A DNA stretch of 64,000 nucleotides from positions 204,190,581-204,254,580 of the forward strand of contig OY992537.1 in NCBI GenBank assembly GCA_963921195.1. Reading direction: 5' to 3'. This document shows, piece by piece, positions 11,647 through 22,344 of the stretch; position 1 is the first letter of the stretch, and the number at the start of each line of letters is the position of its first letter. Source of the stretch: Pegoplata infirma. Its lineage: Eukaryota; Arthropoda; Insecta; Diptera; Anthomyiidae. The notes below the pieces were generated by a model. That model ran no database searches. It was not told where the DNA came from and worked only from the letters and a program-made list of their open reading frames with translations. The translations under genes and the position numbers were made by a program.

Positions 11647-14307
11647 TTAGTGTGCCAAGTCAGCAGTGGCCCTCCTTCTAAGGCGTTGGTGACCACGATT
11701 ATTTAAAAGATTGCGTGCTAAATTGTTTGGATGTGACTCCAGTTTTCGTAAGTAGTTTTGGGTATGTCTCACAATTTCATCTTTAACAAGGGAAACATTG
11801 AGATCTCTGTGTATGTTTAAGTTTCTAACATACCAGGGGGCATCAGTAATCATTCGCAAAATATTGTTCTGTTTTCTCTGTATTTTTTCCACATTAGACG
11901 CAGAGGCAGTGCCCCATAACTGAATACCATAGCACCATATAGGTTTTATAATCGAACTGTAGATCAATAGTTTACAGTCTAACTTAAGTTTCGAGTTTCT
12001 CCCAATTAACCAATTAACTGCAATAGTTTTCAATTTTATCTGGGTTAATTTTGCATCTATATGGTTTTTCCACGTAAGACGACGATCCAGATGAATTCCT
12101 AGGTACTTAACCGTTGTATGTTGAGGTACAATGTGATTATTAATCCGAATTTGGGGGCAAGTTTCTCGTCTTAACGTGAACGTTATGTGGATGCATTTCT
12201 GCTCATTAACTTTAATTTTCCACTTATTTAACCAGTCTTCTAATTCAAGAATGTGACTTTGCAAAATACGAGTTGCTTCAAGTGGATTGTTATGGGAGCT
12301 TAAAATCGCTGTATCATCAGCAAATGTGGAGGTATGCGTATTTCGATTAGTTGGCATATCAGAGGTGTACAAAATATACAAAAGCGGTCCCAAAATACTA
12401 CCTTGTGGAACTCCAGCTTGTATGCGTTGAGGGGTACTGACAAAATCGTTTTCCTTTACTGTGAACTTACGATCTGTAATGTAATTTTCGAGTAACTTAT
12501 GTGTATTTGGTGGTAACATATTTTTTATCTTATAGAGTAAACCTTCATGCCAAACCTTATCGAACGCCTGTGAGACATCAACAAAAAGTGCGGAACAATA
12601 TTTATTTTCTTCATAGGCTCTTCTAATTTCACCTACCAGTCTATGAACTTGCTCAATTGTGCCATGTTTTTTCCTGAATCCAAACTGGTGATCGGGGATA
12701 GTGTTGTTCTGAGCGACATGAGTTGTTAATCTGTTCACTAACAGTTTTTCAAAAAGTTTTGATAAATTGGATAACAGACTGATAGGCCTATACGATTCCA
12801 CTTTTGTGTGATCTTTGCCTGGCTTGGGTATCATTTTAACGAGAGAAATTTTCCATTCTGGGGGATAATGTTGAAGGCGTAATATAGCATTAAAAATAAA
12901 AAGAATTATTCTTAATGCTATTCGGGGTAACTCCAGAAGCATTTTATTACTGATCCTATCAATACCAAATGCCTTTTTGGGGTTTAATTCACAAACTGCC
13001 TTTTCGACCTCTCGCATCTCAAACCGAATGGGTGCTGCTACGCGCTGGGGTAAAATTAGTGGCAACTCTACTATAACACTTGATTCATTTGGTGCGAATA
13101 CATTTTTCAAGTGCTCAACAAACAGATTTCCTTTTTCAGTATCATTTCTAGCCCAACCTCCATTTGCTTTGCGCAAAGGAGGCTTACATAAGACAGGTCT
13201 TTTTAAATTTTGTGTAGCACGCCATAACGAGTAATCGGTTTTTGATGTAGGCTCCAGATTTTCAAGAAATCTATTTAGTGCATCCGTTCTCTGAGATTCT
13301 AACAATCTCCGTAAGTTGTTCGTGCATTCCTTAAGTTGTGCTTTTAATCGTGGAGATCTGTGCAGTTGCCACTCTCTACGAGCTCTTCGTTTTTCAATTA
13401 AGAGTCGTTCGACATCAGCAGAAAAAAATATATTTTGTCTGGATTGTCGGGGGGGTTTAGTAGCAAGTTGAGCAGCTAGTTTGAGATTAGATTCGAAATT
13501 CTTGAGCGAGAGGTCAATTTCCTCTGGTGTTCTTAGCGATATGTTTTCCGAGCAATGAGTACTGAGAAACTTTTTATATTTTAGCCAATTTGTTCCTTTG
13601 CCTGTCAGTGCTAAGTCACCAGTTGGGGATACAATTTCTCGGGGGTTAAATAGAGTAACAATAGTGGGTGTGTGGTCTGAAGAGAGTTCCAAAGATGATT
13701 CTACACTTACAAAATTCCTTTTTATATTTCTAGTCACTCCAAAGTCGATAAGATCTGGAATCTTATTACGGTCTGAAGGCCAGTATGTCGGTTCTCCGCT
13801 TGAGACCACATCCAGACCCATTTTAGAAATCGTATCAAACAACACACGACCTCTAGGAGTAATGAGGCGTGACCCCCAGAATGTATGCTTAGCATTGTAG
13901 TCGCCAGCAGCCAGAAAGCGTGAACCTAGAGATTCGAAGAAAGTCCTATACTGACTATCAGTAATTTTAAATCTGGGGGGAGCATAAATTGACGAAATCA
14001 CAAGGTTCATATCAAACTCGTTTACGCATAAAGTAGTGGCTTGAAGATAATCTTCACAAAGATCACACATAAGATAATGTTTTAGTCGAGATTTAATTAA
14101 GATGCCTGAGCCTCCACATGACCTGCCTCTGGGGTCCTTTGTATCATACAATGTGTAACCATCTAAAGCGAAAAGACTGCGAGGGGTTAAATGGGTCTCA
14201 GAAACAAGCATTATATCAATTTGCTTGTTTCTGAGAAAATAATCGAGTTCGTCTTTATGCTGGCGTATGCCGTTTGCGTTCCAGTAACATATTTTCAAAC
14301 TGTTCAT
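11647..14307 (-). CDS. Jockey-type ORF2: endonuclease and reverse transcriptase
   Basis: This 886-residue protein nicks target DNA and copies the element RNA at the nick (target-primed reverse transcription). The N-terminal APE-type endonuclease (about 1-230) opens with KICYWNANGI and has SETHL, AAGDYNAKH and SSDHTP motifs with their catalytic Asn, Glu, Asp and His. The reverse transcriptase (about 430-700) shows SYRPISLLSNLSKLFEKLL, LFVDVSQAFDKVWH, GVPQGSILGPLLY and the catalytic FADD near residue 662. A cysteine-poor C-terminal region follows, and there is no RNase H domain, as in Jockey itself. The start is chosen because its ATG overlaps the ORF1 stop in ATGA, implying translation by termination-reinitiation or a similar coupling. 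The frame is complete. The exact clade within the Jockey superfamily is not settled. Confidence 0.95.
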   Translation of the reverse strand: MNSLKICYWNANGIRQHKDELDYFLRNKQIDIMLVSETHLTPRSLFALDGYTLYDTKDPRGRSCGGSGILIKSRLKHYLMCDLCEDYLQATTLCVNEFDMNLVISSIYAPPRFKITDSQYRTFFESLGSRFLAAGDYNAKHTFWGSRLITPRGRVLFDTISKMGLDVVSSGEPTYWPSDRNKIPDLIDFGVTRNIKRNFVSVESSLELSSDHTPTIVTLFNPREIVSPTGDLALTGKGTNWLKYKKFLSTHCSENISLRTPEEIDLSLKNFESNLKLAAQLATKPPRQSRQNIFFSADVERLLIEKRRARREWQLHRSPRLKAQLKECTNNLRRLLESQRTDALNRFLENLEPTSKTDYSLWRATQNLKRPVLCKPPLRKANGGWARNDTEKGNLFVEHLKNVFAPNESSVIVELPLILPQRVAAPIRFEMREVEKAVCELNPKKAFGIDRISNKMLLELPRIALRIILFIFNAILRLQHYPPEWKISLVKMIPKPGKDHTKVESYRPISLLSNLSKLFEKLLVNRLTTHVAQNNTIPDHQFGFRKKHGTIEQVHRLVGEIRRAYEENKYCSALFVDVSQAFDKVWHEGLLYKIKNMLPPNTHKLLENYITDRKFTVKENDFVSTPQRIQAGVPQGSILGPLLYILYTSDMPTNRNTHTSTFADDTAILSSHNNPLEATRILQSHILELEDWLNKWKIKVNEQKCIHITFTLRRETCPQIRINNHIVPQHTTVKYLGIHLDRRLTWKNHIDAKLTQIKLKTIAVNWLIGRNSKLKLDCKLLIYSSIIKPIWCYGIQLWGTASASNVEKIQRKQNNILRMITDAPWYVRNLNIHRDLNVSLVKDEIVRHTQNYLRKLESHPNNLARNLLNNRGHQRLRRRATADLAH

Positions 14308-15161
14308 GGCTTACTTAATGCAGCCTCTAATATCAAAGACTGCATTCTCAGTATTTCCTGCATCATATTACCCATCATAGTGGTAAAATTAGTCATTGAC
14401 TGTACTAACGTGTTAATTGTGGCCTCGAGCCTACTAAAATTAAAACTCTGACCCTGGGGATAATCACGAGTGTTTTCTTCATTTGAGTTTGATCGGTTTT
14501 CCGGGATCACTCTTGTGTTTCCCGGGGCATTCTGAACAACTGGCCGTCCCCTTAAGACGGAGGCAAAAGAGTGAGCATTTTGGTTGAAATTTGGGGCGTT
14601 AATGGGTACGAGTGGTGGAGCCGAGTTTTCCTGAAAAAGTTGAGTTTCTCTCCGGGGAGCTTGATTCCTATTAGTAAAAAATCGTTTCTCAAAAGAATAT
14701 GCGGGACAACCTCTGTAATTGGCAGTGTGATTGTCACCACAATTGCTACACTTCTTCAAACTTGAGTCTGTTTTAGACTTTGTGCATTCTTTAGAGCTAT
14801 GCAAATCGCCACAGATAACGCAAACGGCAGGGTGCTTACAGTAAGCCTTGGTATGACCAAACTCTTGGCAATTAATACACTGGACGGGACCTTTCCTCTT
14901 ATGTGGCTCTTCTACAGTAACTCTGCGATAAAGCAAGTACCGTAAGTTATAAATTGGATGAAATTCACCTTTTTTCAATTTTAAGTCATTTGGCTCCAAC
15001 TCAACACGAAATAATGGTTGGGGGAATTTTTCCTTATTTCTGATGTTAGAAACGGACTTGATTTTAAAACCTTTGTCTATAAGCGCCCTCTGAATTTCAG
15101 ACGGTTCAACACCAGAGTCAACTCCTTTAATAACTACTTGCATACCCTTTGTACTTTTCAA
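14304..15161 (-). CDS. Jockey-type ORF1: gag-like nucleic-acid-binding protein
   Basis: This 285-residue protein would coat the element RNA. The N-terminal half (KGMQVVIKGVDSGVEPSEIQ, then NLRYLLYRRV) resembles the PRE_C2HC-associated region of arthropod Jockey-type gags. Three zinc-knuckle-like motifs follow between about residues 97 and 152: CINCQEFGHTKAYC, CVICGDLHSSKEC and CSNCGDNHTANYRGC. The C-terminal third is Asn/Pro-rich and ends in a Met-rich helix (NFTTMMGNMMQEILRMQ), a possible multimerisation segment. The stop overlaps the ORF2 start by four bases. The ATG at 15161 is the first in frame after the short 5' UTR. No frameshift or stop is seen. Confidence 0.92.
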   Translation of the reverse strand: MKSTKGMQVVIKGVDSGVEPSEIQRALIDKGFKIKSVSNIRNKEKFPQPLFRVELEPNDLKLKKGEFHPIYNLRYLLYRRVTVEEPHKRKGPVQCINCQEFGHTKAYCKHPAVCVICGDLHSSKECTKSKTDSSLKKCSNCGDNHTANYRGCPAYSFEKRFFTNRNQAPRRETQLFQENSAPPLVPINAPNFNQNAHSFASVLRGRPVVQNAPGNTRVIPENRSNSNEENTRDYPQGQSFNFSRLEATINTLVQSMTNFTTMMGNMMQEILRMQSLILEAALSKP

Positions 15162-15414
15162 CTGATAAGTGAAAAAAACTTTTCTTTTGGCTCTCGAAAT
15201 GAGCGTTCAACTTACGGAAGTTTTCTTCACTATAAACTTGAATTAACTTAAATGTTAATGAAAGTCTTTATTTTGTAGTGTGTTATTTTTGAAACAAATG
15301 ACAGTAGTCATTAATAAAAACTGAACATCAAACAATTTTTTTTTCTTTTAAAAACGACTTAACGGAAAACTTTTTAAATAAACTACAAACAGTTAATGAC
15401 ATAATTTTTTGAGT

Positions 15415-15998
15415 GTAGTAAAAATTACAATTTTATTGATCAAAGGCTTGTTAAACTACAAACAATTTACAAGCTTTTTACCAATAAAATTGTAAATTTA
15501 CTACTTTTTTGACGCGATAAAAATTACTAGAAGTTCTTGTGATTTTACTAGATTTTGTGCTTTCTCCTATTTTACGAGAATTTCTAGTAAAAATTGAGCT
15601 TTTTTGTAATTTAACATGTTTTTTACCAATAAAATTGTAAATTTAAAAGTTTTGTGGAGTAATAAAACTTACAAGGAATTTTCGTAAATTTACTTTTTTT
15701 TTCATTGAAATTTGTAAAATTCCAAAAAAAATTGTAAAATTACAAAAAAAATTTTGTTTTTTTATTTTTAGTACCAAAAGGTACATAAAAATAAAATGTA
15801 TTTATTCGGCCTTTATATATGTATATATATTCGATTAGACTAGACTAGACTAGAATAAAACTCTAATCGAATATATTACAAAAAAAATGTAAATTTCGAT
15901 AAAAACATGCTTGTTAAAAAACAAGGAAAACTGTCAAATATTGGTAAAATGGGATTACGAAGCCTTTTCTAGTAATTTGACAAGGTTTTTTTTTGTGT
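15415..15998. repeat. Right flank of the nest: family-E repeat with a CTAGA run
   Basis: This is the right portion of the outer family-E element, with repeated 'acaattttattg', 'acaagctttttacc' and 'cctattttacgag' motifs. At 15770-15880 sits a dispersed piece ('agtaccaaaaggtacat', 'tttattcggccttta', then the 'gactagactaga' microsatellite) that recurs at 19025-19165. Confidence 0.5.
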
Positions 15999-15999
15999 A

Positions 16000-17582
16000 T
16001 AGCAATATTTCCTCAGTTTTAATTATTTCACAGCACTCTTTAAATTTTTATTATCCAGGTAGATTGTTTGTTCGTATTAACCATAATTTTATATTAATTG
16101 TTACCATAATTGCCACTAAAATTAAATGTTATTTTTTTGTCGGTTGTTGTTTTCTCTCTTCATTATTTAACCACAAAAATGTGGTAGAATTTTATACACA
16201 AACATTATATTTTTTTATAAAATTGACTTTATTTATTATCACCATTTTTTTTTTTGTTGTTCGTCCTTTACCCTGCCTCTTATTTCCATAAAATTTGTTT
16301 AATATCTATATGAATACCATGCCGTTATGACATTCCTTTTTTCACTTCCTATGATATCCGGTTCTGTGTTGTTGACCATATTTTGTTTTTGTTTGTTGCT
16401 GCCACATTTGTTTAAATTTCGTCTTTTACTCCTCCGCCAGCTAGCGCCAGCCAGCACTGACATATTTAATAGTGGCTGGCTGTTAAATGGTTGGCATAGT
16501 GTCAACATGTGTTGAGTATTTAATAAATTAAATCACATTTGCCAGTTTTTTTTTTCTTTTTTGTTATGTTTTTAAACCAAAATTAATTCATAAAATTATA
16601 TTTTAATATCTCAATTGTCTGGTTAAAAATAAATGAATGTGTATAAAAAAAAAATAATCAAGACAATGAGATGAATAGTGGTAATGAGGTCGATAAAATA
16701 AATTTTGGAGGAAAAATAAATGAATTTTAGTGGCAAACATATTTTTATAACACTAAATAAAATTCAGTGTGACCTCGGTTGGTCGTCCTTTAACCAAAAT
16801 TTATTTGTTGGATTTTGAACCTTGAAATTAAAATTTTATTTCAAATATCTATAGAATATTTCATTAGAATCAAGTAAAATGTTCCGAATTTAAAAACCAA
16901 TCAACTTAAATTCAGTAAAGATTAATTGAATTTACAGCAAGAACGTGTTTTGGCGTAAAAGAATAAAAAAAACCCTCAAACAATTCTGTTGATTTTGAGT
17001 TTTAAATTTCTTGAAGTTTTTAATTTTTTTAAGGTTTTTTTATCCTTTACTTACAAATTTTTTTCTTTATTGTTGGAATTTTTCCAATATTTTCGAATAT
17101 TTGTTACTTTTCTGAATTTTTCTGATTTTTTTTTTTAATTTTTGTAATTTTATTTATTCAATTTTTAGTTTAATTTTTATATTTAGTTGTCTGAGATTTT
17201 CACAATTTTCATGATAAATTGGATCAGTGAAATAAATTTCAATTTGAAATAACAAATTTTTAGAAGATTTTTTGCTGAAAGTAATATTTTATCAGAATTT
17301 TTCAATATTTTTACTGATTCTGTTTGCTGAGTTTAACAAAGTTTTTGTGCATATTTTCAGCTGAATATGAGCTGTTTGTGGGAAAATAAAGTACGGATTT
17401 GGTCAAAAAATTCGGATATGCATTTTGGTCGATAAGCATATTTTTTTCCACTTTGACCGCTGGTTGCCGACTAAAGATCACCTTGCAAATTTTTTCATAA
17501 ATTTTCCCAATATCAGCCCTAACGTGGCCATCGTTTGGCAGGTATTACGACATGAAATTTTAAAATTGTAATTTGACGGGAC
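16000..17582. other. Intron sequence without recognised features
   Basis: AT-rich sequence with no exon, RNA gene or clear repeat boundary that I can support. Short open frames at 15911-16291 and 16299-16508 have low-complexity composition and no recognisable domain. Confidence 0.5.
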
Positions 17583-17890
17583 GCCCTAGTGTTCAATTAA
17601 TCGGGATTTTTATTGTTCAATTAAACGATTAATCGACATTTGACATTTTTGACTTATTTGATTAAATGAATATTATTTTAAAATTCGTCGATTAATCGAA
17701 TAATTCCACATTCAGAAATTTTCTAAATTACAAGAATTTTTTCGACAATTTTAGAAAAAATTATACTGTTGCCATATATTGTTATCACTCGATTAATCGA
17801 CATAAATTCTTCGATTTATCCTTTAATCGAAATTTACAATTTTAAATTAATCGAACAAGTACTCGTCTAAAACTGTTCGATTATTTAAGA
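17583..17890. repeat. ATTAATCGA-rich transposon relic
   Basis: 'ctagtgttcaattaatcggg' and many 'gattaatcgac' motifs resemble the terminal and subterminal sequence of the hAT-like element at 34418-35257. No intact opposite end was found. Probably a decayed relative. Confidence 0.4.
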
Positions 17891-18021
17891 TCTTATTTAT
17901 CAATTGTATCTGATTAGATCAATTAGATCCAAGATTTGTCACCCATTTCGAGATCAAAGAATATCTGACCAGATATCTGATCAGATCTCGGAATTGGGGA
18001 CAAATCTCGGATGTAATAAAT

Positions 18022-18892
18022 CCAAGGTTGGCAATCGAAACGAATAAAGGTATCGATATCGGTATTGGTATCGTTTTTTTCTTTATTTCGTTATCGGTAT
18101 CGGTTACGGTATTTGAGTTGAATCGGTTACGGTATTACCGATATCGAAACGTCAATACCGGTGTGTACCGGTATTATCGAAACAAAGCAAAAAACATAAA
18201 AAAAAAAATAATTTTAATACTAAACACGTATTTACTTATGTATTTTTAGCATTTTGCTAAAATGCGCTCTTCAGGGTGACGCAACGTCAATTAAAAAATT
18301 ACTCGAAAATAAAAGAAAAATACGAGTAAATTATTCAATAAATTAACTCATATAATTTTTATTTTTTTTTTGTTTTTGGAATTCTCATTTAGTTTATAAT
18401 TTTTTGTATACACATTCAAAAATATTGCAAAAATAAAAATGTTCGCGATTTATGGGAATTTTAAGTAATAAAAAATCACAAAATCATTTTGTGATTATTC
18501 AAATGCCTTCCCTAAAGTCCTATCGCATACTACTAACGCATCGCGGTTGAAGTATGGCTTTTTTTGGAAATTTTTACTAAATCCACGATGTGGGTGCCCA
18601 AAGATTTTTTTTGATTTTTATGAGACTTCGGGGATGCATTTGGAGAACGATCTTGCATTTACAAAAACCAAAAAAATTACAAACTTTCTATTAATTTTTT
18701 TTTTTGTAAAAAAATGTTTTTTTAGGAAAAACCGTTTCAATACCGGTACGTACCGATACCGAAGGAAAAGGTTTTTGGATACCGGTATCCGATACCAAAA
18801 CTGAGTTTCGGTATTGGTATTGGTACCGGTATTCAATTTAAAGTGTTTTGAAACGAATAACGGTATTGAAAAGGTATCGATTGCCAACATTG
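18022..18892. mobile_element. TIR element with TACCGATATCG-type subterminal repeats
   Basis: The left end 'caaggttggcaatcga' and right end 'tcgattgccaacattg' are inverted repeats with one or two mismatches. Both subterminal regions are dense in 'ggtatcggtattggtac' motifs. Flanking 8-mers (TAATAAAT and ACATAAAT) agree at six of eight positions, so a hAT-type origin is possible but unproven. Short open frames inside show no transposase motif. Confidence 0.6.
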
Positions 18893-19014
18893 ACATAAAT
18901 AAATTTAAAACCGAAAAATAATTTTCTTGAAAATCGTTCAATGCGAATGTGATAGTTTTAATAAGTAAATAAAATAATGACCTCGAGCTAGAATAAACAT
19001 ACTTAAAATAAATG

Positions 19015-19201
19015 TTGTTTTTTATTTTTAGTACCAAAAGGTACAAAGAAATAAAATGTATTTATTCGGCCTTTACATATAAATATATTCGATTAGAGTT
19101 TTATTCTTGCTCGTGACCCAAATAAATAGAAATATATTTGGGCCTCGAGCTAGAATAATATTCTAATCGAATAAAATAAAATAAAATAAAATAAAATAAA
19201 A
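19015..19201. repeat. Dispersed repeat plus (AAAAT)n microsatellite
   Basis: 19025-19165 repeats the 15770-15880 sequence ('agtaccaaaaggtac', 'tttattcggccttta', 'attcgattagagttttattc') with changes. It is followed by about seven copies of AAAAT at 19166-19201. Confidence 0.7.
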
Positions 19202-20431
19202 TGGATGAAAAATCAAAAAAACTATATTTTCGCCATTTTTTGAACCCCTAAATTTCCGGTAACGCTGAAAAGCCCAGCCTTAGAAGTGTCTCTTTTATAT
19301 ATCACGTTTCATGCAAATCGGTTCATAAGGATTGAGATACTTCCCTTGTGAGATTTTAAATATGCATTTATAGTGAAATAATAGCAAAATATGCAAAATA
19401 TGCATTTTACGCAAAAAATATAACAAATCGATGCCATTTTAAAGCAAATTCGTTGATTCGCAAAGATATCTTGTTTATGCTGTTCTATGACCAAAGGGGA
19501 AAAACATGCATTTGGATCTTTGTATCTGATCTTACTCGGATCAGTACTGATCTTTCAAATGTCGGATCAGATGTGATATATAAGAATACATATTATCATT
19601 TTTATTCGAGACCAAACAAAATTTTAAACTCAAAAAAAATTTTACTCGAAATATATTTGAGAGTTTATGCAACCGAAAATTATATTGGCTCGGATTTATT
19701 TTTCCTATATACTCGGGAGATTTGAATTACATAATTAAACTAATTTTTATTGTAATTGTTATTTAACTAATTATTTTTTTTTCAAATTTCTCTTTCTCTT
19801 TTCATAATAAAAACAACAACTTTCAAACAATTTCCATTCGCAACCAACAATATAAAAACTAATTACTTTTTAAATACAATGGTTAACACAATCATCAACA
19901 ACAAATGATGTCGGATGACCAAATAATACAATTCAAAATTACAACAATGATGATGGTGATGATGGTGTTTCCAAACTCAACACTAATCATGGTGATGAAA
20001 ACCAACTTAATGATGGCGGTGATTATGGTACAAAAAAATATAAAAACAATGAAATACAAAAAAAAAAAATAAATAAATAAAAATATAAAATTGAACAACA
20101 AAAATAAATAAAAACATGCAATAATAACATTATTGTTGGAAAAAATTATGAATGAATCAATAACTTTTAAAACTTATATTGCAATATAATTTAAACTTTT
20201 TCTTTTTTTTTGCAAAAAAATTATTTAAAAAATAATTTCAATAAAATTTTTTAAAAAATACTTGAATTTCACGATGTGTTATATTAACCACTCCACTGAT
20301 AATAACGCTGTTGACGGGTCTGTTGCTTTGTGATATTTTTCTCAAATTACCTGTGATATTTAAAACAAACTAAAAAAAATCATCATCATCGTCATCACAT
20401 TCTTCACATCCTTAACAACACAAAACAACAG
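19202..20431. other. End of the first intron, no gene seen
   Basis: Nothing is recognisable apart from short GATGGT and CATCAT runs (19950-20020, 20380-20400). The stretch ends with the acceptor AACAACAG at 20424-20431. Confidence 0.5.
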
Positions 20432-20590
20432 TACCACCGGATATACTAGATTATCCTACTAGTACGGATATGGTTGTACGTGAGGGCAGTAATGTGACGC
20501 TCAAATGCGCTGCAACCGGTTCACCGGAGCCGACAATTATATGGCGACGTGAAAATGGAGTAGCCATTGAATTGGCCAACGGTACCGAAG
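20432..20590 (+). CDS. DIP-family protein, exon B (first half of Ig domain 2)
   Basis: The exon begins with the linker [20 protein letters not shown] and runs through the first half of Ig2: the B-strand cysteine (NVTLKCAA), the invariant core tryptophan (IIWRRENG) and ELANGTE. Asn-Val-Thr and Asn-Gly-Thr are possible N-glycosylation sites. The acceptor is AACAACAG and the donor GTAAGT at 20591. Both junctions are phase 1, so it joins exon A (G+TA, Val) and exon C (G+TT, Val) in frame. The exon is flanked by introns of 16.9 and 22.6 kb and is isolated from the rest of Ig2, which would be easy to miss in automated annotation. DIP and lachesin relatives share this VPPDI linker. Confidence 0.93.
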
Positions 20591-21393
20591 GTAAGTTTTG
20601 CAAACAAAAATAACAGCAGAAAAACAATTATTTCGCAAACAAAAATAAATGACACCAGTGACTTGAGTTGCGAGGTAATATTATATGCAAATAATTTTTT
20701 AATTTTTTTGAAAAATAAAAAGGTGTATTTTCCGTGTAAGAGCTAAGAACAATATTTATACCCATTTGTATCAGATCTGATCTTTCAAATCCTAGATATT
20801 TCCTTATGTTCAAGATCTGTTTAGATAAAATTACTTATCAGATCTAATTAAATCTCGAAATTGGAATCAAATCTCTTATCTAAAGGATCTGTTCGGATAC
20901 AAATGATATAATTAAATTTTGACACTTCAGACACGATCTAATCAGTTTTTACAAGTTTTGCTAAAATTCTAAAAATCCATAAAAATCTCGATACGTTTTG
21001 TTAATGTTCCATTATTTATCTCTAGGGACTGGTGTCTTTGGCAAACATATGACTTGCGTTTACTGTTTATGCTGTAAAGCTTGAATGATATTTTTTTTTA
21101 CAAAATAAAATTTTGTATTCGATTTTTTTGTGCGGTTTGGTTTGTATATTTAAGAGTTTTATCCGCGTGATTTTGGTTTGAAATTTTCTGTAGCACGTAA
21201 AACTGAAATCATACGGTAGGTAATTTTTTTTGTGGAATGTTATTTCTATACTTACAGGGGAAGTATCATTTGTAAAGTATTTGATTTCTAGAAAAATAAA
21301 ATCGTACCAAATTTTAGATTTTGACAAAACAATGTGCCGGTCAATTCGAAATCACCGAACACGTGACTGGTGAAAATGAGACAAATCACTTAA
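20591..21393. other. Start of the second intron, no feature recognised
   Basis: AT-rich intron after donor GTAAGT. 'gatctgatctttcaaat' type phrases around 20770-20910 recur at 17930-18000 and 19520-19570, suggesting a decayed dispersed repeat, but no ends can be defined. Confidence 0.45.
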
Positions 21394-21702
21394 ATATGAG
21401 GCATTCCACACCAAATGCCCCGCTACAGAAAAACATGTGTCCCGTAAATTTTTGAATAGGTTGTTTGGCCCATACAAAACTATATAAGAATGTATGTGAT
21501 AAATATTTAATCAAGGCAACTCGCCACAAATTTGACCATTTTTCCAATATTTGACCAAGCCTCCTAAGCCCAGTTTTTGAAAATTTTAAAAACCAAAAAT
21601 ACCATTTTCTTAGTTCCATATATGGCTATCAATACAACCTATTCAGAAGTTTACGGTACACGTGTTTTTTTCGCTGGACATTTGGTGTGGAATGCCTCAT
21701 AT
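21394..21702. mobile_element. MITE, 309 bp, with 5-bp target duplication
   Basis: The terminal repeats read ATATGAGGCATTCCACACCA inwards from both ends and continue imperfectly to about 50 bp ('acatgtgtcccgtaaa' against 'acacgtgtaccgtaaa'). CTTAA flanks the unit at 21389-21393 and 21703-21707. There is no coding capacity. Confidence 0.75.
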
Positions 21703-21769
21703 CTTAAAGTGCTTCTTATGTGAAAGTAAAAAAATTGACTTACTGACCAGAGACAATACGACATATAAA

Positions 21770-22344
21770 ACAAGTAAGAAAATTATTGTCGGTCAAGACC
21801 GACCATATAATACCCTACACCAGTGTTTCCCGGAAAATGGGTACCAAGTCCAAACATGGACCAATTGGGTCTATCATTTGTCAAATCTTAAATAAGTGTA
21901 GAAAACACTCACATACCAAATTTGAGAGACACTGGCTTATATTTGTTGCAAATAAACCGCTTTTAGTAATATCGGGCGAAATTTTCATATGGGGCCTAAG
22001 TCCAAAAATGGTCCGATTATAATCAGATTTTTGGGTTAAACACACACAAACAAAATTTGTATGAAAAAAAAAAAATTCATAAAATTTTATTGATTTATGT
22101 GAATATCGGGAGGGTGGTTTGTATGGGAGCAACAAGAATAACTGGTCCGATTCCTTTGAAATTCGAAATTGCGACTTGCATCGTGCGCACAACGTTAAAA
22201 TGGACGGACGGACGGACATCGCTAAATCGACTCAAAAAGAGATTCTAAGTCGATCGGTATGTTTGAAGGTGGGTCTAGGACCAATATTTACAAACATCAG
22301 CACAAACTCATTATAACCTGTACCACAGAGTGGTGTAGGGTATA
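21770..22344 (-). mobile_element. Helentron/mini-me-like element, family B (minus orientation)
   Basis: On the minus strand it starts at 'tataccctacaccactctg' (22344 inward), carries a GTCC/GTCT run next to 'tcgatttagcgatgtccg' and ends in the hairpin GTCGGTCTTGACCGAC followed by 'ttcttacttgtt' at 21770. The organisation matches family A with unrelated sequence, so it is a second family of the same class. It is noncoding. Confidence 0.65.

Larger units (their letters stand above)
11456..15258 (-). mobile_element. Intact Jockey-type non-LTR retrotransposon with 10-bp target duplication
   Basis: The element proper is 11466-15248 (about 3.78 kb) on the minus strand. Its poly(A) tail is the T run at 11466-11485. 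TAAATGTTAA occurs directly at 11456-11465 and again at 15249-15258, a perfect 10-bp target-site duplication that fixes both ends. It contains a short 5' UTR (about 87 bp), ORF1, an overlapping ORF2 and a 3' UTR of about 160 bp. Both ORFs are uninterrupted and the 5' end is not truncated, so this is a young, possibly still mobile copy, in contrast to the decayed RTs at 22470 and 35664. Confidence 0.92.
9675..15417. mobile_element. Second-level TIR element inside 9592-15999
   Basis: TACACTCAAAATATTTT at 9675 is mirrored by 'ataattttttgagtgta' ending at 15417. Within these ends lie a hAT-like element, a hairpin MITE and the Jockey-type retrotransposon. Removing them leaves roughly 0.8 kb. No matching target duplication was found, so this level is less certain than the ones inside it. 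Confidence 0.4.
9592..15999. mobile_element. Outer hAT-like family-E element hosting a transposon nest
   Basis: The left end TACACTCAAAAAAAATCTTG at 9592 is matched in reverse complement by 'caaggttttttttttgtgta' ending at 15999, and both sides continue into the same family-E interior motifs ('gtaaaattac', 'acaattttattg'). The outer element would be under 1 kb without the insertions. The flanks show no clear 8-bp duplication, so the boundaries rest on the terminal repeats only. Confidence 0.5.

Noticed and set aside
12977..13900. Plus-strand open frames within 12977-13900 and 14191-14451
   Set aside because: They are antisense shadows of the minus-strand Jockey ORF2 and ORF1, with no recognisable domain.
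15911..16291. 126-residue open frame as a membrane protein gene
   Set aside because: Hydrophobic composition is expected from T-rich DNA. No start context, homology or splice evidence was found.
19909..20030. GATGGT-rich stretch as coding repeat or regulatory array
   Set aside because: Too short and irregular; no flanking evidence of function.
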